Origin: CAZLFA01 sp964558665 | GTDB lineage: Bacteria; Desulfobacterota; Syntrophia; Syntrophales; PHBD01 | Direction of reading: 5' to 3' | DNA length: 6,877 nucleotides | Assembly (NCBI GenBank): GCA_964558665.1 | Contig: CAZLFA010000101.1 | Coordinates: 1-6,877, forward strand | In this document: in pieces, positions 1 to 4,932 of the stretch | Position numbering within the stretch: position 1 is the first letter of the stretch | How the letters are laid out: the number at the start of each line of letters is the position of its first letter | Translations under genes and position numbers: made by a program | The notes under the pieces: generated by a model | What the model was told of the DNA's origin: nothing | Database searches by the model: none | Seen by the model: the letters and a program-made list of their open reading frames with translations, nothing else

Positions 1-7
1 GCCCGGT

Positions 8-39
8 GGTGTGACAGGGAAAGCCCGTGAGGGCATACC
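8..39 (+). other. Imperfect stem-loop with GTGA tetraloop (possible group II intron domain VI)
   Basis: GGTGT (8-12) can pair with ATACC (35-39) through one G-T wobble. An inner stem, GCCC (23-26) with GGGC (31-34), closes a GTGA loop of the GNRA class, leaving a one-sided bulge at 13-22. The string GGTGGTGTGA followed by a hairpin and then ACCTATGTC resembles my recollection of the 3' ends of bacterial group II introns, where domain VI carries a bulged adenosine a few bases before the splice site. Domain V and any reverse transcriptase gene would lie before base 1, so this cannot be confirmed here. It could equally be an unrelated hairpin. Confidence 0.22.
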
Positions 40-370
40 TATGTCAATCTTCAAATTCTATTATTTCAGATGAATCTTTTTAAAATCCCGCCTAGCCTTC
101 CCTGGTCTACTCAAGAATAATAGGTCTGAATAACCTGCCTGGTAATAATTTATGGTCGAAAAGGTAAATAGCTTTTACAGATAATATCAAAGAATTTCAA
201 TCACTAAGAATATTAGCAAGAATAGCAGGGTGGGATTGTATGGGATGAGTCAGCAACAGCGGATGCATGCCGCTTCTGAGGAATACGGTTTAAAAAAGCT
301 TGCATGCCAGGGGGCGTATCACTTTTGCGGGTTACAGGAAGACACGTAAACTATACACAAACGGGAATTC

Positions 371-402
371 TGCCGTCAAGAAACAGCATGTTTCTTTTGG
401 CA
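371..402. repeat. Long inverted repeat (stem-loop)
   Basis: AAGAAACA (378-385) and TGTTTCTT (389-396) are perfect inverted repeats around a 3-base GCA loop. The stem resumes outside as TGCC (371-374) against GGCA (399-402) across a small 3/2 internal loop, giving about 12 pairs. There is no T-run directly after it on either strand, so a rho-independent terminator is not a good explanation. It may be a protein site or a fold of a repeated element. Confidence 0.5.
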
Positions 403-582
403 ATCAGTAGACTGAGTAGTTGCTGACACCAGGCATTGCCGTTCCGACAAACCGCTTCGCCCGGCATGGCAAACTCCGCCCTTCTTGCGGAATTGGCTTT
501 AACCACACCTCCTGACACACCGGTGATGTAAGTAATGTGGCTCTGAATAGGGTCCATAATTTACCCGCGCTGCGCGCGCCCG

Positions 583-613
583 AACGGCGAGTTGAGCTTG
601 CGCTCTCGCCGTT
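583..613. repeat. Strong GC-rich hairpin upstream of vapBC
   Basis: AACGGCGAG (583-591) and CTCGCCGTT (605-613) are perfect 9-bp inverted repeats. The 13-base loop contains a further AGC/GCT pairing (595-597 with 602-604) around TTGC, leaving TTG (592-594) unpaired on one side. It lies just after an alternating CGCGC tract and 13 bp before the vapBC -35 box. No T-run follows on either strand, so it is not a standard intrinsic terminator. The AAC...GTT ends and one-sided unpaired bases superficially recall an integron attC site, but the R boxes do not match the consensus. It could insulate the vapBC promoter from upstream transcription. Confidence 0.55.
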
Positions 614-626
614 ATCTGAGAATGGC

Positions 627-655
627 TTGACATATATGCATGAATGATGCATATT
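627..655 (+). promoter_or_regulatory. Sigma70-like promoter of vapBC
   Basis: A perfect TTGACA -35 box (627-632) is followed after 17 bp by CATATT (650-655, 4 of 6 matches), preceded by a TG at 648-649 that may give extended -10 character. Transcription would begin near 662, leaving about 20 bases before the vapB start. The operator-like palindromes lie within and just after it. Confidence 0.6.
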
Positions 656-662
656 AATGCAT
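634..662. promoter_or_regulatory. Probable VapBC autoregulatory operator (three phased ATGCAT palindromes)
   Basis: ATATGCAT (634-641) and ATGCATAT (647-654) form a perfect 8-bp inverted repeat with a 5-bp spacer, and a third ATGCAT follows at 657-662. The three palindromic cores start at 636, 647 and 657, 11 and 10 bp apart, so they lie on one face of the helix. They occupy the -35/-10 spacer, the -10 box and the likely start site. VapB-family antitoxins and VapB-VapC complexes commonly repress their own promoter, so this is the natural operator candidate. That it binds VapB is inferred. Confidence 0.55.
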
Positions 663-683
663 CACATTAGTATGAGGTGGAAT

Positions 684-878
684 ATGAGAACAACGCTGAA
701 TATTGAAGACAATCTTATGGACAAAGCATCAAGAATGACCGGAATTAAGGAAAAGACTGCTCTTGTTAAGCTTGGTCTTGAAGCTCTAATTGCACGAGAA
801 AGCGGCAAAAGGCTTGCCAAGCTTGGTGGTACACAAAAGCAGTTGAAATCGATACCTCGAAGAAGAAAGGTATTATAG
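684..878 (+). CDS. vapB: VapB-family antitoxin of a type II toxin-antitoxin system
   Basis: A 64-residue protein whose N-terminus, MRTTLNIEDNLMDKASRMTG, is typical of the VapB antitoxin family once listed as DUF2191: a short beta strand (RTTLNI) followed by two helices, a ribbon-helix-helix-like DNA-binding and dimerisation module. The remainder (KTALVKLGLEALIARESGKR, then a basic tail ending PRRRKVL) is the region expected to wrap around the toxin and block its active site. I chose the ATG at 684 rather than the in-frame ATG at 657 because GAGGTGG (674-680) is correctly spaced from 684, the family begins MRTT, and 657 overlaps the operator palindromes. Two bases separate its stop from vapC, so the genes are co-transcribed. 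The complex probably represses the promoter at 627-655. Antitoxin identity is firm by pattern; binding has not been tested. Confidence 0.9.
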   Translation: MRTTLNIEDNLMDKASRMTGIKEKTALVKLGLEALIARESGKRLAKLGGTQKQLKSIPRRRKVL

Positions 879-880
879 AA

Positions 881-1237
881 ATGGTTCTGGTCGATACTTC
901 TGTATGGGTTTCTCATTTTAGAGATGGTAACGACAACCTTGCAAACATGCTCAATGATGGCAGGGTATTATGCCATCCGTTAGTTTTAGGAGAACTTGCT
1001 TGTGGCAATCTCAAGGATAGAGCAGTTATTCTCTCTTTTCTTCAAATGCTACCAATGGGCATTGAGGCAGAACACGAAGAGGTTCTGGCACTTATTGAGA
1101 ATAAACGTTTAATGGGAAATGGCTTAGGTTATATTGATATCCAGCTTATCGCCTCTGCTATATTAACTGGCGTGCCAATCTGGACGCTTGACAAGAGATT
1201 ATCGCAAGTTGCGGACAGCCTTCGTATAAAATATTAA
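881..1237 (+). CDS. vapC: VapC-family PIN-domain ribonuclease toxin
   Basis: A 118-residue single PIN domain, the usual length for VapC. The four acidic residues expected to coordinate Mg2+/Mn2+ are visible: Asp5 in VDTSVWV, Glu38 in LGELACG, Asp86 in GYIDIQLIASA and Asp104 in WTLDKRL. VapC enzymes cleave RNA, often tRNA or rRNA, and halt growth when the labile antitoxin is lost; the target of this one cannot be read from the sequence. The start at 881 follows the vapB stop by two bases, with a GAAAGG ribosome site (865-870) inside the end of vapB, so translation is probably coupled. All catalytic residues are present, so the toxin looks active. Base composition is more AT-rich than in the genes to the right, consistent with transfer. 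It runs towards the minus-strand genes, and its stop lies against the remnant of another gene. Confidence 0.93.
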   Translation: MVLVDTSVWVSHFRDGNDNLANMLNDGRVLCHPLVLGELACGNLKDRAVILSFLQMLPMGIEAEHEEVLALIENKRLMGNGLGYIDIQLIASAILTGVPIWTLDKRLSQVADSLRIKY

Positions 1238-1245
1238 ACGCACAG

Positions 1246-1369
1246 ACAACAACCGCATCCACACGGGTCACCGCTTCCCGCGGGCCGGTGAGCACCACGT
1301 TCTGCGAGGTAATGATGATGGGGAAGAAGGCTAGAATTAATGATTTTGCTTTTTCATAATACACCTCCT
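1246..1369 (-). pseudogene. 5' stump of a frameshifted, truncated gene with a signal-peptide-like start
   Basis: Reading leftward, AGGAG (1365-1369) is a good ribosome site 7 bases before an ATG at 1355-1357. That frame, MKKQNH, stops at once. Restoring one A to the A5 run at 1350-1354 gives MKKAKSLILAFFPIIIT, with a positively charged start and a hydrophobic stretch like an exported or membrane-anchored protein, then roughly 20 more residues including VVLTGPREAVTRVDAVVV. The sequence then enters the AT-rich vapC end near 1240 and the resemblance to a real gene ceases. The family is not recognised. The fragment GPRE..TRVDAVVV loosely recalls the GP(L/M)RE...ADAVVV segment of LpxK kinases, but the hydrophobic start does not fit that well. 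It lies 43 bp after the NTF2-like gene and was probably the next gene of that unit. Confidence 0.4.
1268..1291. repeat. Hairpin just downstream of vapC
   Basis: TCACCG (1268-1273) and CGGTGA (1286-1291) are inverted repeats around 12 bases that include the palindrome CCCGCGGG (1277-1284). It starts 30 bp after the vapC stop. No T-run follows on the plus strand, so it is at best a weak terminator for vapBC. It also lies inside the remnant minus-strand frame and may simply reflect that coding sequence. Confidence 0.35.
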
Positions 1370-1400
1370 GATTCCTGATAAACTTCAGGCTGTCCTCAAA

Positions 1401-1757
1401 TTACCGGTAGTGGACTATCGACTTTGTAATTTTTCCATCCGTACCAAATATGCACACCTCGGCCGCCCGTCTTCCCATCACTGCTTTATAGTAGATCACA
1501 ATGCTGTCTGCTCCGGCAAGGACGTCGATAAGCTCAAAATGAGCATCGGGAAACCGGGCAATTCCTTCCAGGAAATAGTCTCTGATTTTTGGTTTGCCTT
1601 TAAGTGTGCAGGTAGAATCATCCGCAAGTTCTCCTATCAGCGGCGATGTCAGCTCAAAGTCCGGGGCATAATGATCAAGGATCAGATCAAGCTCCCGTGC
1701 ATTCCATGCGGCTATCCAGTCCTGTGCAAATTTATCCGCCTGATCGCGTGCAATCAT
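1401..1757 (-). CDS. NTF2/SnoaL-like small domain protein
   Basis: A 118-residue protein with the pattern of the NTF2-like/SnoaL superfamily: an N-terminal helix (QADKFAQDWIAAWNARELD), the loop HYAPDFELTSPLIGE, the helix KGKPKIRDYFLEGIARFPD, then alternating beta strands (AHFELIDVLAGADSIVIYYK; AEVCIFGTDGKITKSIVHYR). These proteins form a cone-shaped alpha+beta barrel that binds small molecules or catalyses isomerisation or hydrolysis, and many have no assigned reaction. No signal peptide or membrane segment is visible, so it should be cytoplasmic. The start is fixed by AAAGGAGG (1763-1770), 5 bases before the ATG. It follows the hybrid histidine kinase by 26 bp in the same direction, so the two are very probably co-transcribed. 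It could sense or process a ligand connected with that kinase, but this is inferred from position alone. Confidence 0.8.
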   Translation of the reverse strand: MIARDQADKFAQDWIAAWNARELDLILDHYAPDFELTSPLIGELADDSTCTLKGKPKIRDYFLEGIARFPDAHFELIDVLAGADSIVIYYKAVMGRRAAEVCIFGTDGKITKSIVHYR

Positions 1758-1783
1758 GGGAACCTCCTTTCATGTCATCGACA

Positions 1784-3418
1784 CTATGAATCCCGGCGGC
1801 CTATTATTCGCTTCACTGCATGCGCAAGGTCAGAGATGGAAACCGGTTTCATGAAAAACTCCTTTATGCCCATCTCCTTTGCATGCTTTTCATTGATGAG
1901 GTCATTGAATCCCGTCATCAATATTATGGGAATCCCCGGGCATATCTTCATCATTTCACTTGCCAGATCAACGCCTGTCAGGTTCGGCATGGTCATGTCC
2001 GTAATCACCAGGTCAAACTGTCCGGGATTTGCCCTGAAGGCATCCATTGCCTCGCTGCTGTCTGAAAAGGCGGTAACATTATAGCCAAGGGATGAGAGCA
2101 TCTCCTGATTCAATATGGATATTGATTCTTCATCGTCAACACACAGGATATTGCCTTTGCCTCCGGGAATTGAAACAGTTTCCACCCGTTCCTGCGTTTC
2201 AGCCGCTGCAACCAGGGGCAAGAAAATTGTGAACGTGGCTCCTTTTCCCTTCGTGCTTTCCACTGAAACATATCCGTTATGCTCTTTAATAATCCCATAT
2301 ACAACCGACAATCCCAGTCCGGTCCCCTCCCCTATTTCCTTGGTTGTGAAAAAAGGTTCAAATATCTTGTCCTGAATGGAGGGATCGATGCCGCCGCCTG
2401 TATCGCTGACGGTAAGCTTCAGATAGGGCCCTTCTTTCAACTCATTGTTGTACAATAAGTCGGCAGAGGTAAAATTCTGCTGACTGAGCTGTACCTCCAA
2501 AACGCCTCCTTTTTCACGCATTGCATAAACTGCGTTGGCGCAGAGATTTATCAACACCTGGTGGAGCTGGATGGGATCGGCTATTATTGTGTCATCCTGA
2601 ATGCTGTATATTTGACGGATGCTGACAGTAGAGGGAATGGAAGCTCTGATCAGTGTCAATGCTTCTTTTACTATCGGAGTCATGGCCACGGGCACTTTCT
2701 CCTGAACCTGCCGGCGGCTGAAGGTGAGTATCTGTTTGACCAGATCACGGGAACGCATGCATGCTTTCAGGATGTGTTCCAGATAAGGATATACTTTTGT
2801 ATCCGCAGTCTTGATTTTTGCCAGCTCAGCGGAACTCATAATGGCCGCCAGAATATTGTTGAAATCGTGGGCGATACCGCCGGCGAGGGTGCCGATGGAT
2901 TCCATTTTCTGTGCACGCTGAAGCTGTTCCTTGAGTTTTTCTTTTTCTTCCAGCTCTCTGTTGCGCTCCGTAACATCTCTCGCAATGCCGCGGCACCCTG
3001 TTGCAGCGCCCTTGTTATCCCTGATCAGCGAGGACGACACTTCGAGATGCCTTATGCTCCCGTCCTTGCGGATAATCTCATAGTCCAATATCTTTACCGG
3101 AATATTGGTGCGGTACATCTCGTTGAATGTCTCGAATATCCTTCTTGCCGTCTCTGGTGAAGTGTACTGCCTGTTGTTCATGCCCAGCAGCTCCTCCCGG
3201 GGATAACCGAAGATTTCACGCAGTGGCTCGTTAAAAAAAATCAGACTTCCGGAAAAATCGACTTCAAAGTATCCATCCTCGATGTTTTCAATGATGCTCC
3301 TGTAGCGCTCCTCGTTTTCCCGCAGCGCCGCTTCCAGTTGTTCAAGTTCTATGATTCTTTTTTTTAAGGTGGAAATTTCTTTGAGCAGATCCTGATTTGC
3401 TCCGGTCGGGTTTGTCAT
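1784..3418 (-). CDS. Cytoplasmic PAS hybrid histidine kinase with C-terminal receiver domain
   Basis: 544 residues from the ATG at 3418, which has GGAG 6 bases upstream; an upstream in-frame TTG at 3445 would add nine residues but lacks such a site. Order: short coiled coil (about 8-35); PAS sensor domain with PAC motif (about 35-153, ending CRGIARDVTERN); coiled-coil linker (154-178); DHp domain with the phospho-acceptor His184 in GGIAHDFNN; HATPase domain with N-box Asn291/Asn295 (LINLCANAVYAM), G1 DTGGGI (339-344), F-box FEPFFTTK (353-360) and G2 GTGLGLS (365-371); and a receiver domain (about 423-540) with acidic pair Asp428/Asp429, phospho-acceptor Asp474 (ITDMTMPN), Thr502 and Lys524 (FMKPVS). 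All catalytic residues are present. There is no transmembrane segment, so it should sense a cytosolic signal through PAS. The phosphoryl group probably moves from His184 to Asp474 and perhaps onward to a phosphotransfer protein; no DNA-binding regulator is encoded nearby. The NTF2-like gene follows after 26 bp. The PAS ligand is unknown. Confidence 0.93.
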   Translation of the reverse strand: MTNPTGANQDLLKEISTLKKRIIELEQLEAALRENEERYRSIIENIEDGYFEVDFSGSLIFFNEPLREIFGYPREELLGMNNRQYTSPETARRIFETFNEMYRTNIPVKILDYEIIRKDGSIRHLEVSSSLIRDNKGAATGCRGIARDVTERNRELEEKEKLKEQLQRAQKMESIGTLAGGIAHDFNNILAAIMSSAELAKIKTADTKVYPYLEHILKACMRSRDLVKQILTFSRRQVQEKVPVAMTPIVKEALTLIRASIPSTVSIRQIYSIQDDTIIADPIQLHQVLINLCANAVYAMREKGGVLEVQLSQQNFTSADLLYNNELKEGPYLKLTVSDTGGGIDPSIQDKIFEPFFTTKEIGEGTGLGLSVVYGIIKEHNGYVSVESTKGKGATFTIFLPLVAAAETQERVETVSIPGGKGNILCVDDEESISILNQEMLSSLGYNVTAFSDSSEAMDAFRANPGQFDLVITDMTMPNLTGVDLASEMMKICPGIPIILMTGFNDLINEKHAKEMGIKEFFMKPVSISDLAHAVKRIIGRRDS

Positions 3419-3503
3419 ATGATGCTCCGGGAAACAAGACAGCAATTATGGATGAAATGAAGGAAGAACCGCATTACTTATGATACGTGCTTATTGGATA
3501 TTT

Positions 3504-3527
3504 ATTATGCCGGATCTCTCCGATCCG
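3504..3527 (-). promoter_or_regulatory. Candidate promoter/operator for the kinase operon
   Basis: In the 189-bp gap before the kinase gene, the minus strand has a CATAAT -10-like box (3504-3509). Immediately upstream is the inverted repeat CGGATC (3511-3516) / GATCCG (3522-3527) with a 5-bp spacer. No good -35 hexamer lies 16-18 bp upstream, so the promoter may need an activator or be a chance match. The repeat, where a regulator would contact RNA polymerase, is a possible binding site. The rest of the gap (3419-3607) holds no gene. Confidence 0.3.
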
Positions 3528-3593
3528 CCGATGCAAAAGATTGAAAGCCGCGCAGAGAATCTTCACGTATTTATTCAAAGCAGAATGCATGAT

Positions 3594-3607
3594 TCAGGAA
3601 ATCCTGA
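3594..3607. repeat. Short perfect palindrome at the aminotransferase stop codon
   Basis: TCAGGAAATCCTGA is a perfect 14-base palindrome directly after the aminotransferase stop codon (3608-3610). There is no T-run and a hairpin loop would be too tight, so a terminator is unlikely. It may be a protein-binding site upstream of the kinase gene, or chance. Confidence 0.3.
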
Positions 3608-4723
3608 TCAGCCGGTTTTCATTGCCTTGTCAAGAGCTTCAAGGAAACGGACGACGTTCTCTTTTCTCGCTGTATGTCCCATGAGCCCGATGCGCCAGAT
3701 ATTGCCGGCCAGCGGCCCGAGCCCGCCGCCGATCTCTATCTTGAACTCATTCAACAGGCGCCGTCGTACGGCGAGTTCATCGATGCCATCCGGGCAGTAA
3801 ACGGTGTTGAGCATGGGAAGCCGGAATGGCTCATCGACCAGCATTTTCAGTCCCATTTTTTGGAGCCCGGCCACCAGTTCAAGATGGCTGTCCCGATGCC
3901 TCTGAAAAACCTTTTCCTCGCTTTCTTCTATGATAAGCAGCAGCGCCTGATACAGGCCGTAGATCATGTTGATCGGCGCCGTGTGGTGATAGATGCGTTT
4001 CTGTCCCCAGTAATTGGCGATCATGGAGAGATCGAGATACCAGTTGGGAACCTTGTTCTTCCGTCCGTTGAGTTTTGCAACAGCCCTTTCGGAGAAGGAA
4101 AGCGGCGCGAGGCCGGGAGGGCATGAAAGGCATTTCTGCGTGCCGCTGTAGAGGGCATCGATGCGCCATTCGTCCATGCACACCGGTATGCCGCCCAGAC
4201 TGGTAACGGCATCGACAAGATAAAGGGTATCCGAACCGGCCAGCAGGCGTCCGATGTCGGCTACGGGGTTCATCACGCCGGTGGATGTTTCGGCATGAAC
4301 AACGGCAACTATGCGGTATGTCTCCTGACGGAGTTTTTCCTCCACCGCCTTCAAAACAACAGGTGTTCCCCACTCGAATTCCAGTTTGTCCACCTGCGCG
4401 CCCAGCCTGCCCGCGACGTCCTGCATCCTCACGCCGAACACTCCATTGGTGAGAATAAGCACCTTGTCGCCGGGCTCAACCAGGTTTACAAAACAGGCCT
4501 CCATGCCGGCCGATCCTGTTCCGGAGACAGGTATTGTCAGGGCGTTCCGCGTATTCATAAGCTGCTGAAGCATCTGCTTGAGGCCGTCCGCTATCTTCAG
4601 AAAATACGGATCGAGATGTCCCAGCGTGTTTCTGCTTAAAGCCTCATATACATCCCGGGGAACACACGAGGGGCCCGGCCCCATGAGAAGGATCTCTTCT
4701 ATGTTTTCCAACAGATTCTGCAT
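3608..4723 (-). CDS. Class V aminotransferase, alanine-glyoxylate/serine-pyruvate type
   Basis: A 371-residue PLP-dependent enzyme of fold type I, full length for the alanine-glyoxylate/serine-glyoxylate family. Diagnostic segments are LLMGPGPSCVPRDVYEALS at the start followed by LGHLDP; the phosphate-binding loop SGTGSAGMEA (67-76); HAETSTG (143-149); Asp171 in LVDAVTSLGG, expected to contact the PLP pyridine nitrogen; the Schiff-base Lys197 in SGTQKCLSCPPGLAPLS; and Arg344 in NIWRIGLMGH, expected to bind the substrate carboxylate. It transfers an amino group between small amino acids (alanine, serine or a phosphonate) and glyoxylate or pyruvate in the cytosol; the exact substrate pair cannot be settled from sequence. 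The start is fixed by AGGAGG (4729-4734), 5 bases before the ATG. It is separated from the upstream gene by 209 bp with a terminator-like palindrome and a structured leader, so it is probably a separate unit. The 189-bp gap after it separates it from the kinase gene. Confidence 0.92.
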   Translation of the reverse strand: MQNLLENIEEILLMGPGPSCVPRDVYEALSRNTLGHLDPYFLKIADGLKQMLQQLMNTRNALTIPVSGTGSAGMEACFVNLVEPGDKVLILTNGVFGVRMQDVAGRLGAQVDKLEFEWGTPVVLKAVEEKLRQETYRIVAVVHAETSTGVMNPVADIGRLLAGSDTLYLVDAVTSLGGIPVCMDEWRIDALYSGTQKCLSCPPGLAPLSFSERAVAKLNGRKNKVPNWYLDLSMIANYWGQKRIYHHTAPINMIYGLYQALLLIIEESEEKVFQRHRDSHLELVAGLQKMGLKMLVDEPFRLPMLNTVYCPDGIDELAVRRRLLNEFKIEIGGGLGPLAGNIWRIGLMGHTARKENVVRFLEALDKAMKTG

Positions 4724-4728
4724 GCCCG

Positions 4729-4797
4729 CCTCCTCTTAAAAAAACTCTTGGTTTCCGAATCGGAAAGGAGATATTTTTCGTTCCGGCAAGGAGATAT
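4729..4797 (-). promoter_or_regulatory. Structured leader of the aminotransferase gene with two anti-Shine-Dalgarno repeats
   Basis: On the minus strand ATATCTCCTT occurs twice (4788-4797 and 4765-4774, 23 bp apart). Each contains TCTCCT, which can pair over six bases, one of them a U-G wobble, with the AGGAGG ribosome site at 4729-4734. Between the nearer copy and the ribosome site lie a 6-bp hairpin, TTTCCG/CGGAAA around three bases (4752-4766), and a run of seven T residues (4738-4744). The arrangement could let the leader hide or expose the ribosome site, or attenuate transcription. It does not match any riboswitch class I know, and regulation is inferred from pairing only. Confidence 0.3.
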
Positions 4798-4810
4798 AAA
4801 ATCCCCCTTG

Positions 4811-4828
4811 CCCCCTTTATAAAGGGGG
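4811..4828. terminator. Terminator-like palindrome CCCCCTTTATAAAGGGGG
   Basis: A perfect 18-base palindrome followed by TTTT on the plus strand. On the minus strand AAAACCCCC also pairs with a second G-run, GGGGGATTTT, formed by AAAATCCCCC at 4797-4806. The minus-strand form lies about 105 bp after the stop of the PHA-synthase-like gene and could end its transcript. Similar C5-T3/A3-G5 elements are, as I recall, scattered between genes in deltaproteobacteria, so it may also be a dispersed repeat. The rest of the gap (4835-4932) contains a second small inverted repeat, CGTAC/GTACG (4850-4864), and no gene. Confidence 0.5.
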
Positions 4829-4932
4829 TTTTACATGATTGCGCGGATGCGTACTTTACGTACGTCGCACAAGCAATACCGCAGATCGACACAGCCGGGG
4901 CGGAAAAGAGCCCTTTCCGGACGGAAACTATC

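Larger units (their letters stand above)
46..626. other. Intergenic/accessory stretch without a supportable gene
   Basis: Positions 46-350 are AT-rich and contain only very short open frames without convincing ribosome sites. The best is a 34-codon frame at 245-349 with no good Shine-Dalgarno. Positions 351-560 are more GC-rich and stay open on the minus strand for 68 codons, but the frame has no ribosome site or recognisable domain. The stretch ends in a GC-rich alternating CGCGC tract (565-580) and a strong hairpin (583-613). The change of base composition around 300-350 and the number of palindromes suggest pieces of accessory or repeated DNA rather than a normal intergenic spacer. Confidence 0.45.

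Noticed and set aside
296..309. AAGCTTGCATGCC, identical to part of a common cloning polylinker
   Set aside because: The match is only 13 bases and the expected continuation is absent; flanks show no vector sequence, so chance is the simplest reading.
245..349. 34-codon open frame starting MSQQQRMHAASEEYG
   Set aside because: There is no convincing ribosome site, no recognisable family and no context; too short to support without conservation.
351..557. 68-codon minus-strand open frame starting MDPIQSHITYITG
   Set aside because: No ribosome site before the ATG and no recognised domain; kept only as an unexplained region.
583..613. Intrinsic terminator upstream of vapBC
   Set aside because: The hairpin is strong but no T-run follows on either strand.
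1158..1364. Intact minus-strand frame starting at GTG 1364 as a real gene
   Set aside because: The GTG lies inside the ribosome site of the following ATG and the frame runs antisense into vapC; a frameshifted stump explains it better.
1410..2084. 224-codon plus-strand open frame across the NTF2-like gene and the end of the kinase gene
   Set aside because: It is opposite two genes with strong family matches and good ribosome sites, and its translation shows no plausible protein pattern.
3419..3445. Upstream TTG start adding nine residues to the histidine kinase
   Set aside because: No ribosome site at the proper distance, while the ATG at 3418 has GGAG six bases upstream.
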